Source: Antedon mediterranea
Taxonomy: Eukaryota > Echinodermata > Crinoidea > Comatulida > Antedonidae
Direction: 5' to 3'
NCBI RefSeq assembly: GCF_964355755.1
Contig: NC_092677.1
Span: 7,817,001-7,881,000, forward strand
Length of the DNA: 64,000 nt
Shown here: one piece after another, positions 1 to 15,000 of the stretch
Numbering within the stretch: position 1 is the stretch's first letter
Layout of the letters: the number at the start of each line of letters is the position of its first letter
Notes under the pieces: model-generated
The model's input: the letters and a program-made list of their open reading frames with translations, nothing else
The model's database searches: none
What the model was told of the DNA's origin: nothing
Translations under genes and position numbers: made by a program

Positions 1-3000
1 TCAGTAGCCTCCCACTTCTCTGGAGTTGGACTATCCATTGTGAAAACAATGTCTTCTGGTTTAGATTCATCGTCTACACTATCAAAACCAGTCAACTAGA
101 AAAAATAACATGTAGAGATCATTTCAAAATTAACTGAAGTTACTGCAGTAATAATATTTTTTCATGATTTTAGTTTGTTTCAATGTAAAGGTTGAGGCAC
201 TAAATAGCACTTAATAGTTTTTTTAATTTTCCAGTAAAACAATTGCATATACAGTAATATTAATAAGGTAAGAGTAAACAAAATATAGTAAGTAAGTAAT
301 ACAGTAAGAAATACAGAAAGTGCAGTAGAATTATTTAGACAGCATCTCTCAATAATTAAAAATAATTTGAAAAGCAGAATTAGAAGAAGTTGATGTTGGT
401 AATTCATAAAGCTCTGTCTACACTATGAAACTAGTTTGACAAAAAAAGTGGATGTGCCCAAATATGGTAGTTATATGCCCAAATATGGTAGTGATATGAT
501 ATCATCATTATGTCCATATATGAGCACATCACATTTTTTGATCACATACAGTTTCATAGTGTAGACAGAGCTTCACTTACAAACTGAAGAAATTGATGAA
601 GTTCAGGATGTGACTTGGGATCCTTGGTTACTTCAAACAACGGCATAAAAATGTTGTTCAACATCTCTCCAAAGTTGTTGAGAATACCGTTAGAGCGGTA
701 AATGTCACTGTAAGATTAAAAGATTGTCATTAAAGCTTGTGTGAATTTCTGTGTACAATATTTTGTTTCACTCATTCAACTTATCTTAATCTATGTTGGT
801 GAACATCAGTCCAAAATATGCAGATTTTATTTCCATATTGTGAACATGATTGCTCTATTAAACTAATTCTAAAAATGCGAGAATCTCAGTGGCGTTTATC
901 AAAACTTACAAAAGTCGGGGGATCTGGACAAGCCAGCGAATGTTGTCGGAATATACTTGATGTCGAACTGCCCAGATTGCAAGCTGATCCCACTCATTTT
1001 TATTCCTACCATATATGGAAAGTCTGTACTCAGCATTCTGATACTTAGATTCTTCTAAATCAGCACCAACCTCCTAAAAAGATACAGATGGCAATCAGTA
1101 TTCTTAAATCATTTTTATAATCAGTTATTTACGTGATATTAAGACCTTGCTCAAGATTAGATTTTGGCAAAGTGGTAATTTTTAGCAAGAATTCATATTT
1201 ATTGATATAATTATTGGGAAAGATTTAAGAAAATTAGTGTTACGTTTTTTTTTTCTTTTGTGTTGGTGTAATGTTTCCAACTTTGTTTTCTGTCTTTTTT
1301 AATGTAATTATGTCAGGTCGACAGATCCTGTATTTTAAAGTGATGTTTTACTTGGACAACATAACAATTAACAAACCTAATTATGTGGAATTCTTCATTC
1401 AAATCTGCTGAACAGAAGAACTACTTACCTTAATAATTTGGGCAAAGTATTTGCCATTTAATGAATTATCTGTCTTAATGAAGATCTCACGCAGCTTACT
1501 TTCTCCCACAGGATTATACTTGGAGTTGAATTTGTCAAAACGATGAAATGTATTGCGGTCCTGTAGACAAAATATTTTTTGGTAGTCATCACAAAGTCAC
1601 CAACAAAAAGGATTTGACAGGTTTATAAGAACAGAATTCATTTAGGTGACTATGTGCGAACAGATAACAGGTTTGGAATATACACTCCACAAAACTTATT
1701 TTTGAGATTCCAGAATACATTTTAAAGAGTTTGAAACAATATGAGACCTCTAAAAATAAATTGCAGATTGTGAGACTGGTATTTCACTGGTATTGGCTGG
1801 TTTTTGGGTACACTTTATGTCCTTTATTTTATAAGAAACTTTAATACTTACTGCATGTACGTCAAGTGTGTCGATGTTAATATCATAGGCGGTAAGGCCA
1901 AGTATGTCAAATACCTTTAAAAAAAATGTTTGTAAAAAGTATTCTTCTAAATACCGGTAATAACTAAATATTATTTTTAATTCAATATTTTAATTAAAAA
2001 ATACAGATATTTTATAAAATCAAAACTAATGAATGAACTAAATAAAATGTACACTGAACAGAATCTGTGTCTTTATATTGTGAAATTAAAAAAAAGTGAA
2101 TGTAATGTACTTCTTTTAATGTCATCATTCTCTTTTCCTTCTTATCAAAGTAGACTAGTTCTTCCGAATCTTTCTTAATCTTCTTCTTAATGAAACGTAG
2201 TAGATGCTTTTGGTTCATGCAAGAGGCAGCGTGAACGTGAGTGTCAACCTGCAGATGTAAAAGCGTTTGAATCAGCGAAAAGAAATGTAAAGTCAAGATT
2301 ACAGAACTAGCTAAGCTAACAAATTAAAAATAGATTATGGTACAGCAAGTTATATTTCTTTCGATCAGAAACACTGTGATATTACTATACAACCAACAAT
2401 CAATACTTATTTGATCCTGGCCAACACAAATGGCTGGTTCACAAAATCTTTGCACTTCTATTGGCTGGTTCACGTTATCATTTTTAATTAAGCTTTAGGA
2501 CCACTTTTTTGTTCTCTAAGTTGGTTATATATGTTATTGGCTGGTCCGCTATTATATAGCATACAAACAAACCTTGCGTATATTGTAAAAGTCACGATGC
2601 GGAACTGTCTTCTGCGCTGCCAACTCCTTCATCTCGTTTAGTAGACTATGCAAGTGAAATTTTGAAGACAGGTACGACAGACGACGGTAAGCAAATGATT
2701 TACTGGAACATAAAAATAGAAATACCAAACATACTACAAACATATGTAAAAAACAATATCAATATGGCACCTAGTTACAAATGTTAATCTTTGTTTATAT
2801 AAATATTTGTTTCTTACATTGGGCAATTAGTGAATAATTATTTTGAATTAAAACAAAAAGAAAATAAATTCCTCTGCTCTTGATAGACTCAAAAAAAAAA
2901 AAAGGAAAAAAAGAAGTTCACTATCTGGATACCGCAATTAGTCTAACATTGCTAACAATTTGGTCAATTTGAAATTTTGGCCAGTAGAATGTTCATATAC

Positions 3001-6000
3001 ACTTGGAAGGATTAAGAATCAGTGATATGGCATTTAGTATATAACATTTCTTACATTGGACCATTTGCTATTAGGGCCAGTAAGATATTCATATCTGCCA
3101 GGAATGTTTGGCGATCTGGGTACGGCAGATCGATTGACTGTTGGTTTTCTGTACAGCTTGCAGATTCAAACACCTGGATGACACCATCCACCATCTTCAG
3201 TTCGCAACAGATTTCTGCGGGTACTGGGCACTGAAACGGATTTCCTTTGGTCGCAGGTGGATGGATTGGGTGGTCTAAAATATATAATTCAAGACTATTA
3301 GCGAGGTTACAAGCTACAGTCAAATCAAATTGAAATTAGTAGATTTTTTTAGAAATAACAGTAACTGTGATTATATGTAAAACAAGTATAATAAAAAAAA
3401 ATAAAATATATAAAAAATAAATAAATAAAAATAGTATTTACACTTATTTGAAACATTCTTTTCAAAATAGTTCTCTTTTGTTTAAAACTACATGTTTAGT
3501 AGTCTGCCACAACAAATGTATATCACAACAGATCTCAGTAGAATCACATAGACGTTGATTATTAATGGACAATAGGTGACAATGAACAAGGCACAGTATA
3601 TCTACAGGTAATATGGCAGTTTCAACCAAGGAGAGAATAAATTAGTATAATACAATTGGTATGAAACAGGTTTTAATTGTACTTTAGTCTTTCAACAGAA
3701 GCCCTGAAAAAATGAAATATCAAGACTTTATAAAAGCATGACCAAACCATAGAGGATGCTACATTAAATAAATACATCCAAAAATAGATAGTACTATTAA
3801 AAAAATGTTTTAATAAACAATTTGTATGCAAAGAAGTCATTTTTCAAGATGTTTTATTTTGTATTCCAAACCATTAGGAGAAATAATACTTTATTGGGAG
3901 ACAAGAAACTTGAAGATATGCTTCAATCAATGTTTCTCTGTTTAAAGAATTGAAATTCCAATGCTAATAAAAATAACATTACAATATACAAAACAAAGGC
4001 ATTGCAATTATGTAGTGATGTCATACAGAAACTGTGAAATGCAATTATTAAAGTATTGTAGTATGACTTCTGCTTATAATGACCTATGCCTTTCATGCAT
4101 TGGTATAGAATAGCATTCATGTTACTGCCGGTTTTTATAATGCATGGAAAAGATTACTGTAGGTGTGCCAAAACATGAACATGACTTCCCTTTTGTCCAA
4201 GAAATATGGCTGAAACTGAATCTGGTAGAAGAAGATTTTTATTCCAGGAAGTGTCAGTTAAAATGCTGGCAACAGATAGGATTTGTGCATGTGTACATGC
4301 ATATATTGTACCAAAGGGGTCACCCAGTATAAAGAAGACATATTATAAGTTAAATGAATGTATAATCATTTTCGTATATTTATCTGTAATTATTGTTTAA
4401 GTGATAATTTTTCTCCCGTGTGCTTGTCTGGGTATCCAAACTAAATTCCGTTCTGATGATTAACGAAGGTGACCATATCCTAAAATTTTCAACTTATTTG
4501 GTCACCTTCCACACTCAAAATACTTTTTTTAATATCTAAATATTTAAGTAAAATGTATATTGATGTGTGTGGAAAAGAATTAATAAACAAACAAATAAAC
4601 AAACAATATAAATAACTAGCAAATAAAAATGTTATTTCAAAGATAAAATAAATCTCATAAAAAAGAGTTTAAAAAAAGCAACAGCAAAAAGAATATTAAT
4701 AACAACAACGGCAACAGCAGATGTTTTAGCCTACAGGTGTGCAAATCACAGCAAACGGAAATTTCAAAATACAACTGTAAAGGGTAAAATGTTAAATATC
4801 ATAAGTAATTCTATAAATATATTTCAATTATGTTTATCAATACAAATCCTTTTATTATTGGTACTTATTATTTATTTTTAATAAATGACGTGACTAGTTG
4901 GCATTGAGATGCTGCAGATAATATTTAAACTAACGTCACATTATATTACAAGTAATAATGTTGAGTATTAAGAGTTAAAAAAGTTAGAAGAACTTATACA
5001 ATTCCAATACATACAAATGAAATTCACACATCTTCAAGCATAGAATATATACATATTTTATTTGAATATGAAATTTAGCATATAATTTTGAAACTAGTTA
5101 CTTTGAAAAATAGAATGGCTAGATACCCACATCACTGAGAACACCTGTGAGTTATGTATTGGCTGGTCTATACACCTTAAATTGCTGGTAAACGGAAGCA
5201 GTGATGTGGGTTCGATTTGCTTTGGTTTTTTATTAAGTTTTTGTCAAATTTATCAATAGTATTTAGGTTTAAGGGGAATATGTTTCATGGTTTTCACAAG
5301 CGCTTGAGCACTTTAGTGAATATGTGCGCTGTATAAATCTTATTTTTATTATTATTATTAAAAACACTACTCTGATTCAGATGAAAAATATTGAAATGAT
5401 TTTAAATATTAGTTTATTAAATATTAATAATACAAATAAAACATATTGGTGAACGTTATTGGCGGCATAAAACCACAACAAACACACGTTTTGAGTAGAA
5501 CTATCTACGTTTTGTACCTTTTCTGCGAGGAGACATGGGAAAATATACGTAACCCACTAGAAAAGCGAAAGAAAAAAGGGAACATCACGCAAAATAAAAT
5601 ACCACAATTATAAAGCACATATAATGAGGAAATTAAATGATTTTCTTTTACATAATATAATATAATTATATAAAAATTGTATGAAAGTGCAGAGAAAATT
5701 TGTGAGAATGTCTTGTTTCTGCAGGCAATTTTGTCAGATTATTGGTACTAATGATACAGAACAAATAATTATCTGGAATTTCAGATAGAGAGAATTAAGT
5801 TTGTTTACTAAAAACTTGTTAATCAATTAAATAATAAATACAATGGTTCTTTAACTAGCATTATCAAGCAAGCAGATTTTGAAATCATAACAATCCTGTG
5901 CAAACAGATAGTATGTTTTCCTGACTGGAATACTTACTGGGAGAACATAGGCCATTATTAGTTTATCCAGGTAAGTGTAAATAATCAACACCATTACTGA

Positions 6001-9000
6001 TTTCAATAGTATACAAAATAAACAACTGTTGCCCAGGTTATAACTACTATTATCTATGTACCTTGGTTTTAGACCCACTTACATATTTTTGGTAAATTAA
6101 TTGATTCTAAAAAATGCTGAATTTACAGAAAAACAAGATTTAAGTACTGTTGTCAGACTACAAATGATTACAACAAAATTACAACCATTATCGAACAATA
6201 GTGGCAATTATGACAAACGTACTCAGGCATTGCTAGTATGCAGGGTGAATTTTGAGTAATTATATGAGAGCTACAGTATAATCAATTAACTCATTATTAT
6301 GTGCTTTACATGATTTCAGGAATGTATATAATCCATAATACATCTATCCATCAATTAATCATGCATCCTTTAGTCAAAAATGACTATGGGGACAACATTG
6401 AAGAGCATTTTAACGAACACCAAGATAGTTCTATGATGGTAATAAAAATAAAAACTTTGGAGAAAAACTTTAAAATAAAAAATTACAAAAACAAACCTTC
6501 ATCGTCATGACTTGTCGCATCTTCTTCGTCCATTGGTTCATTATCAACGGTGCGTAAACATCGTTTTGTAACTTTTGGAAACGACTGTAAATTCAACTTC
6601 ATGTACTTTTCACGGATCAGCAACGCCTGTACAAGGAGGCTAGAAGCATCTCGAAGATCATCAACAGGGACCTGCATTAAAGATCACAGGAATATTTTAA
6701 ATTGCATGTGGATGACTTCTGGTGGGACACCAGTGTTTGCTCTGTCTTGCTTAAAGATTTAAAAGGTAGTAAAACACTACCTTTGTAACAGTGGTGTAAA
6801 TAATTCAAATTCTAACTAGTGTAACTTATAAACATAGTATTTTCCTTTATAAGGTTAAATGTTCTTTTGACTTTTTTCCTCTAATAATAATAATAATATT
6901 TATTGGTTACTCTCCTTTAAAACGGAGGAACACGTTAGTATTACAAGGTCCATACAAGTAAATAGTAATACAGTACAGGGAAAAATTTCATCTGAAAATT
7001 TTGTTTAGCAAAATTGCTAATCAAACTGATTTTTTAGTCAAGAAACATAGTTTTGTATTGTATTTTTTGCTACACAATTGTAGAAATGTGTAGCAAAAAG
7101 GTTGTTTTGTATAGCTTTTTGCTATGCTACACTGGCGAAATTATTCCCTGCAGTAGTTACAATATATACAGATACAGTATAACAGGTTTATATCGGTTCA
7201 CAATTACAAATTGTAAGATAGAAGAATTTTCTTCTTTGCAAAAAAAGTAATGCAGCACAACTTTATAAAAAAATGCTTATATCACGATGCTTGTTCTGCT
7301 TTACTACTGATAAAAAATATGAGGTTATTTATTTTTTAAAATTTTTTTTTTTCTCACTACACTTATATCTTTAAAAAAATATTTGTTTGACCATATTTAA
7401 TTAGGGTGATCCATTCAGCAATTGCTGATCATTAAGGACCCTCATACAGTAGGTTCACATTACACAAGATGCTCTACATAAACAAAGTCTTTGGGAGTGG
7501 AGTTCCTGACATTTGACGGGACTTAAACTCAGGACCCTTGGAGTGGTAGCCAAGCATCATAACCACCAAGCAACAACTCCACTACTACAGCTACACGTAC
7601 TGTACACATACCAAAATGAAAAAAATGACAGCGGTGTGCTGACGGAAGAAAGTTGTTGGAATAACGGTTTCTTAATTATCTTAAAAGCGTAATATTAACA
7701 TCAAAATGAGTCTTTGTGTGTGATATATTAATATTTTATTGACCAGAGTATTTGTTGGAGTTGTACAATGTAGGTATTAAATTGAAAACTTCTGTGAGTG
7801 ATTGATGATAGGCCACTGACCTTGCTAGGCCTTGCTTGACAGCTGACGGCTTTTGAACATATTTTTTCGGCCTGATTTTTTTCAAAAATCGCATGGTCGG
7901 AGTATAAGTCGACCCCCCGATTTTGCAATTAAAATTGTCCCACAAAGTCTCGACCTATACTCCGGAAAATACGGTACGCGTATTATGCTTACCCCACTTG
8001 TGTCTTCACCGCTTATTGAAACACGTTGAAAGTCCATGTCGATCTGCTTGTGTATCTGCATGTTGACATCGCTCGTCGTCAGGGGTGGTGTCTCTGGAGT
8101 CATCATATCCACGTCTTCTGTTTCAACATCGACTGTCTGTGAGCGTGTCCTACAGAAAACGTCAAACCGTTATCACTGAAGTATTCATACAAGGCTTAAA
8201 AACACATCTTTATATGTGCTACTGTAATAATAATATGGAACAAGACAAATTACATTCATTTGTATAATATCCCACGTTTTAAACTTTTCATTTACATCTT
8301 CTTTATTTTATTTACACACAATTCTTATGTCATTTATACAGTGGAAATCTCCCTTTAATTTGATTTATTTTTTATTTATTGATTTATTCCTTTTCAAAAT
8401 TCTATATAAAAAAAATATAAAGAAAAAAGAACAATAGAAATAAAACTTTATTTAAGTACAGTAGTAGAAGAATTGTATTTGAGATTATTAAACATTTTTG
8501 ATGAACTACAGATACAAAAACAGTACATGTACATATACTGTAAAGTAGATTAGAATAATTATTTTCTTAATTAATTATAACAGAACATGCACTTTGTTAT
8601 ATCATGGAGAAATCAGTTAGGAGTCTCGCTTGATGCGCGTCACAGGAAAGCAATGGATATGCGCATGCTCAAATCTAACAAGCGACAGATCAACGGCAAT
8701 TAAATGTTACGTAACAGTCAGATAATCCAATTAGCGGCGGGGTGGCCTATTCGTTTGATGTATTCTCGATGTTACTCCTTCCTAACTGATTTCTCCATGG
8801 TTATATCATGCTTTACATTGTGAGATATTACATAACAGGGAAGATAACAGTGTATTGTTCTATTAGGGCCATATGGTGTGCATAATAAAATAGGAGTTTC
8901 TGAAAGACATTAAACTATATATACAAATGCCATGTGATTTCACTACCAGCTGTCCAGTAGACACATGGAAACGCACATCATGGAACACAATAGAAATCAC

Positions 9001-12000
9001 TATCTTCGTCTCCACTGCATCCCTCTCTCCATTCTTTACCATTGCATCTCCTACTACACAATAGAAATAACTATCTTCCTCTCCATTGCATCCCTCTCTC
9101 CACTCTTTACTATTGCATCTCCTACACATCATGGAACACAATAGAAATCACTATCTTCGTCTCCACTGCATCCCTCTCTCCACCCTTTACCATTGCATCT
9201 CCTACACATCATGGAACACAATAGAAATCACTATCTTCGTCTCCATTGCATCCCTCTCTCCACTCTTTACTATTGCATCTCCTACACATCATGGAACACA
9301 ATAGAAATCACTATCTTCGTCTCCACTGCATCCCTCTCTCCACTCTTTACCATTGCATCTCCTACTACACAATAGAAATCACTATCTTCGTCTCCACTGC
9401 ATCCCTCTCTCCACCCTTTACCATTGCATCTGCCACTGTATCATCCTATTTTTTCCTCTCCCATTTTAAAATTCATTTCACACATTTAAACAAATCTGTT
9501 ATTTATGGACAAGTAAAGGAACCTCTATTAAAGGATATGTCACGGACAAGGAGAACATCCAGGGGTATAGCTTAAAGGGAGTGTTCTCACTCAAGACAGC
9601 TAAAATGAGATTAATTATTGACATTTCATTAGCGCATCGCTAAAACATGCCACTTGTCTGTAAATGTCTCAAAGGCAAATCAGTATCCGTCAATGTACAT
9701 TTTACATACATAAAACGGAAACAATTATGTTACACATTCATGCTATATTACTACAGGGATGTGATGAGATGAAACAATTGTTCAACAGCATAGTCTATGG
9801 TGCTATTAATAACTGGTAGTGGAAGCCATGATTTGTCAGAGGGGGCAAACTTTTCGTGAAGTCTGATATATTTCTTCTTCCTATTGTGATATTTTTAGAC
9901 TACAACAACAGATATCATTTCTTTAATGTTGTATGGTTGTTTTTAGTTAATTAAACAAAACCCTTAATGAATCTGCCAGCCAATCTCTGCTTTTCTTAAG
10001 TAGCTATTGTTTTTAAAGAAAACAGTAATATAAATGTATGGCAACATTTGACAGTACATAACATTTTTGTAAAGAATCAGGATCCAGAGGATAGCTCTAG
10101 CTAAAGGGCACACATTCCCCTTTACAGATAAAATTAAATTACTAACTACTTTTTGATATCTATTTGAGACTATTAGTGATATTGAATCTTAGCATTCCCT
10201 TGGATTGGCACCCGAGAATTACTCAACATCTACTGTACTGTAGGTCAGACCAACTGCGGTGAGGGTTGCAGCTGACAATAAACAGCTTATTTACGTCATA
10301 AGGCAGTCTATCAAATAATTTCAGAAAGAAATTCATGCAGGCCTGTTTTTTCTATTGCTATCTATAATGAGCTAATCACTTTCTAAAACAGAAGAAATGA
10401 GGGACTCTCTTATAATATATTCTAAAGTTGTATTTTTACTAAACTTTACTCAATGTTTTTCTTAATTTTAAAAACTATAAACGTCCAATCACTGCTGAGA
10501 CCTATTAGTGATAAATTCGCTTTTTGGGAATTCTGTCTCTGCCTGTCTTTTACAAGAGACAACATAAATGAAGTGAAATTTATTGAAAAAACAGGGAAAC
10601 ATTCTAAGGAAAAGAAATGCTTTGTAGATCATAGTAAAAAATGCTGTTATTATGCAACACCGAATAAAAACATAGATGTTTCATATCCTACAGTACTGTA
10701 CATGCAAATGTTAGTATGCGATTGACACATGCAACAACTTTATACCTTTTCCGTGGCCGTCTTTTGATAACGTGTGGGAGAGAGCAACAGCAAGATGTCA
10801 AATTAGGGTCACTGCTAGACTCATTTTTAATCCTGTTTATTAACATCATAAAACACTTTTATTTTAGATATTTAGCATGAACAGTTATAATATAATAATG
10901 AAACTACAGAAGCATCGATTGCACTTTGCGCACACTTACATAAAAACTGTGATACAAAAATGGAAAACACAGAAATAGTTTCTATAGAATATACCAGGAA
11001 CAACTAAAAAAAATATTCCTGTATATTATCAAGTACGGTCCTAGGGGGCCTGGGTATAAAATGTGGGGAAAATTTTGAAAGTCTTGTGTCCAAATTTAGC
11101 CTAAATTGGGGGGATTATACTTGAACAGGGTATTCATACATACTCGGTCATGGCATGGAGAAATCAGTTCTCCATGGTCATGGTAATAACCAATTAGAAA
11201 CGCAGCAGATATTACTTGATTGACTATTGTTTATAATTGTATTTTGTATGTTCAGGGCCCTAGTAAAGAACAGCTCTGTCCTGATAATCTGGGCCTCTGT
11301 GGATAAATAAATTTAAACTTTAAAATTTCAATCTCAACCAAGATGCGGGAGAGAGCTCCAGTATCTGTCACCATCCACATTTATACTTAACTAATTATTT
11401 ATAAAGAAATATATTATATATTATTTGTGGAAATCAAATAAAACAAAACAATAAAACAAACAGTAATTTTAAATTAGGAAAGGAAATAATGCTGAAAAAA
11501 TAGTGTGCAAGACAGAACAGATGAAGAAATCTAAAAAAAAATTATTGTTTAATGTCTGCATGACGAACACAGTAAAGATAGATTTGCAGTGTGTTTCCAA
11601 AAGGAAAGTACGGTTGAGAATGTCACAATGTTTCGGTTGTTTAATGTTATGCTGCAACCGTCTTCTGGAGAAAATAACAACTGAAATGATTACATTACAT
11701 TCTCAACTTTATTTCTTTTGTCAAAACTACTACTGCAATCGTAAAGTCTTGTTACAATACATACTATAAATTAAACTTACCTTGTCCAATTCTTTGTTTT
11801 CATAGTACCAAAACAAAGACCCATTTTAAATAAATAATAATAAATACACTATACAATCTGTAATTCACCCCAGTCTATAGTACTGATTCAATAACAGAGA
11901 GACAATCTTAAATTAACTTGCTCGATTTTGATGTTGCTAACTTTATTGCTACGTCTGGAATACTTTTTGTTATAAAAATATGTCTTATATGGGTGGGTTC

Positions 12001-15000
12001 AAAAAGGCATAAACAATAGAATTTTATGTGTACATAAAAATAAGAGGAAAGTAACTAGTAGAAACTTAAATAAGTGAGTTTCCTAATTTGCAGACTATTG
12101 TTTAATACATCAATTTAATAATTAAAATTGTTTACAGGATATTCAGGTCAAAGGGTTTGTCTGCATACTTGACCCTTCAAATCATGCAAAAGTTCTTCCA
12201 CAACACAAATATTACCATATATCCTCGGGTATAATCACACTTCGGGTTTAATATCACTCCCTACTTTATTTATGTCTGATTTCACAAACAGGCATATCCC
12301 GGGGTATAGTCCCGGTATTGACTTTTGGTCTGGATGTACAATAGGCCTTTCTTTAGCCAGTTCAGATGAACCAGGGTTCCCCCGGGTATAGTCCCACCCC
12401 CAAAATTGGCTTAATTTTTTTTCCTACTGTAGTTGGGTCGGATTATACCAGAGGATATACGGTTTATTAAAAAGGTCTTTTTATAAAGATATTCATCACT
12501 TATACAGTTTTTATCGATTGATTTTTTCCAAAATGAATATAATTATTTATGTATTAATAATCATTCTGAGGAGATGATCTCCTAATTGTTTGAACAGATA
12601 GCTTTACGTCCGATCCGAAGGACAAGGCATTGAAAGTACTGGAAATTATGTTTTAATTTTGCAAAAATTGATTTTTTAGTGTCTTACCAGTTTACCAATA
12701 AACATTTGGTTAATTATTTACAATAGTTCATAGTGACATATTATACAGCAGTACAAATGTTAATATTCAATTAAACAAATATTGTAAACAAATAAAATAG
12801 AGTTAATAATGTGTATTATTAATAAAGGTGTTGTCAAAAATGCAATGACATTTTCGATCAATTAGTAAAGATTAAAACCAAGTCCAAGAAATTGTGAACA
12901 TTATGTAATAAGGAGCTTTTGATTTGCGACAACCTATGACCTACCTAGGTTATGTGGGGAGTTAGGGCAAGCTTCCTTGATCCACATCCTGGCACAGTTT
13001 TTCATGGTTTCTAGGTACAAAGGATTGATTGACGATATAATCAATTGGCATGACCCAGCTTGTTCCTAGGTCGTTATATAACAGCCAACTCTCTAATATT
13101 TGTTAAACACTATCTACAGTACAGAAATCCTAAATTTGTTTGGCTTGCTAAAACTGTAAATAACACAAACACTTAGTCAACTGATAATGTCAACAAAACA
13201 ACAGATGACCAAGTGGAAACAAAATAGCAAACAAAATTCCAATGATCAAACAACTGCAGTATCAAATTCTTTGTTGTAACTCAACAAGGATTAGTAATTA
13301 TTTCTTTAAAATTAGTCTCATTTCAAAGAAAACAATTATTCTAAACAAATCTTGATTAATTAAATTGAAGTATGAATTTCCTATTACAATTGACAGTAAA
13401 TCAAATTACAGAAGAACAAAAAAAATGAACTTCGGTATAATATAATGGTGCAAGCTAGTGTTTCTTGTGGAACTATGGTACAGGTCAGTATATAATTTGT
13501 CTTTTAATAGTTCATAGTTAATATGTGTAACAAGGTTTTTACAATAACAAGTTTGTTGAAAATTAATTATTTCTGATTAATTTTAAATTGCTAGTAGATT
13601 AAGTGCTGTGGTGAAGTAAAGTTTGGGTGAATTGTGTTCTTTCAGGTAAAAGTACCAGAAGTAAACAACACTGGCTTGTATGTATGTTAGAATTTATATT
13701 TATACTATGTGAAGCCATGGAAAATAAGTTAGAACTTATTTGTCCATGGTGTATCATGATAACATTATTTTTTGAATGCAGTTAATGTTAGATTCCCACT
13801 AGAGACAAGGACATACTCTTAATGTTTTGAGCAATCACAAGTGACGGATTATTCAAATGGTCATTGGTCAATCTTGCTTGCGTTGCGTCTATGTGTTATG
13901 TCTCTAGTGGGAACTAAAACTGTACATGCTTTAAAAAACTGTTTATGTGTGCAAGTCACAGCATTCAACACTTAAGTACTTACATTGTTTCACGTGAGCA
14001 GGAACACAAGATCTGAGTGGCTTTAACAGTAGCACTACAAAAGCATAGCAGTAAGAATAGAGAAAATGAAGTAAAGCAATTTAATCAGATTTACTGCAGC
14101 AACTGTGCATGTGCATACACAAATAAGGGTACACAGTACAACAGTGGTTTGACACAATATTATTAAGCACTTTTACTACTTGCAGTAACAATTATAAAGA
14201 AAATGGCAAATCTTTTAGTGCTGTGAGACAACAGTAAATAGTACTTTATAAAAGTGTATTATAAACGCTATTATCATAATTTAATTAGACTACATAGCCC
14301 TCAGTTCAATTCAACACCAACTGTTGGTTGTTGTCTGAATAAACCTGTATCTCATTTCTCATCACTTTTCTATGAAATATTTAAATACGCTCAAAACAGA
14401 ACAGTTATGTCAGGGAGATTTAAAGGCTTCTGGATTGATTGAAGCAATATAACTAACCACAATACAGTGCTGTAGCCACAAGAATTAAAGTAGTCGCAAA
14501 AGAGGGGAGAATCCTCTGTGCCGGCCACAGGTTTGTCAAAGATCAAAAAGTGGTTGATACCTTGCCAATCGTACTGAGTGGCTATCTATTCAAAATTGAA
14601 TGCTGATTAAGATGTTTGTATCATGAGTTTAAGTCACTGATTTTTCCTGAAAACAATGATGACTTTCAAAAGATATACGAGATGTTATGGATTCTAGACC
14701 CAGACACAGAATGAGGGTGAAATTTTAATGTAGTTACTATTTTTACAGGAAACATTTTCTAAATAAAATCTGATTAGCCACAACTATCAATTTAGCAGAA
14801 AACATAGTAATTGATTTTAGTTTTCTTTTTTATATTATTCGATATAAAAATGTTTGTTACACTGGCAAAAGTAGACCTTATTTGTCTTTTTATGCTATTA
14901 TACTGTAGGCCTACTTTACAGTATTCTTTCAAAATTAACTAAGTAAAAAAATTATTATTATTACTGTTAGTTGAAACTTCTTTACACACTATTTATTCTT

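Noticed and set aside
9042-9575. Overlapping open frames rich in [12 protein letters not shown]
   Set aside because: Produced by the 80-bp intronic minisatellite.
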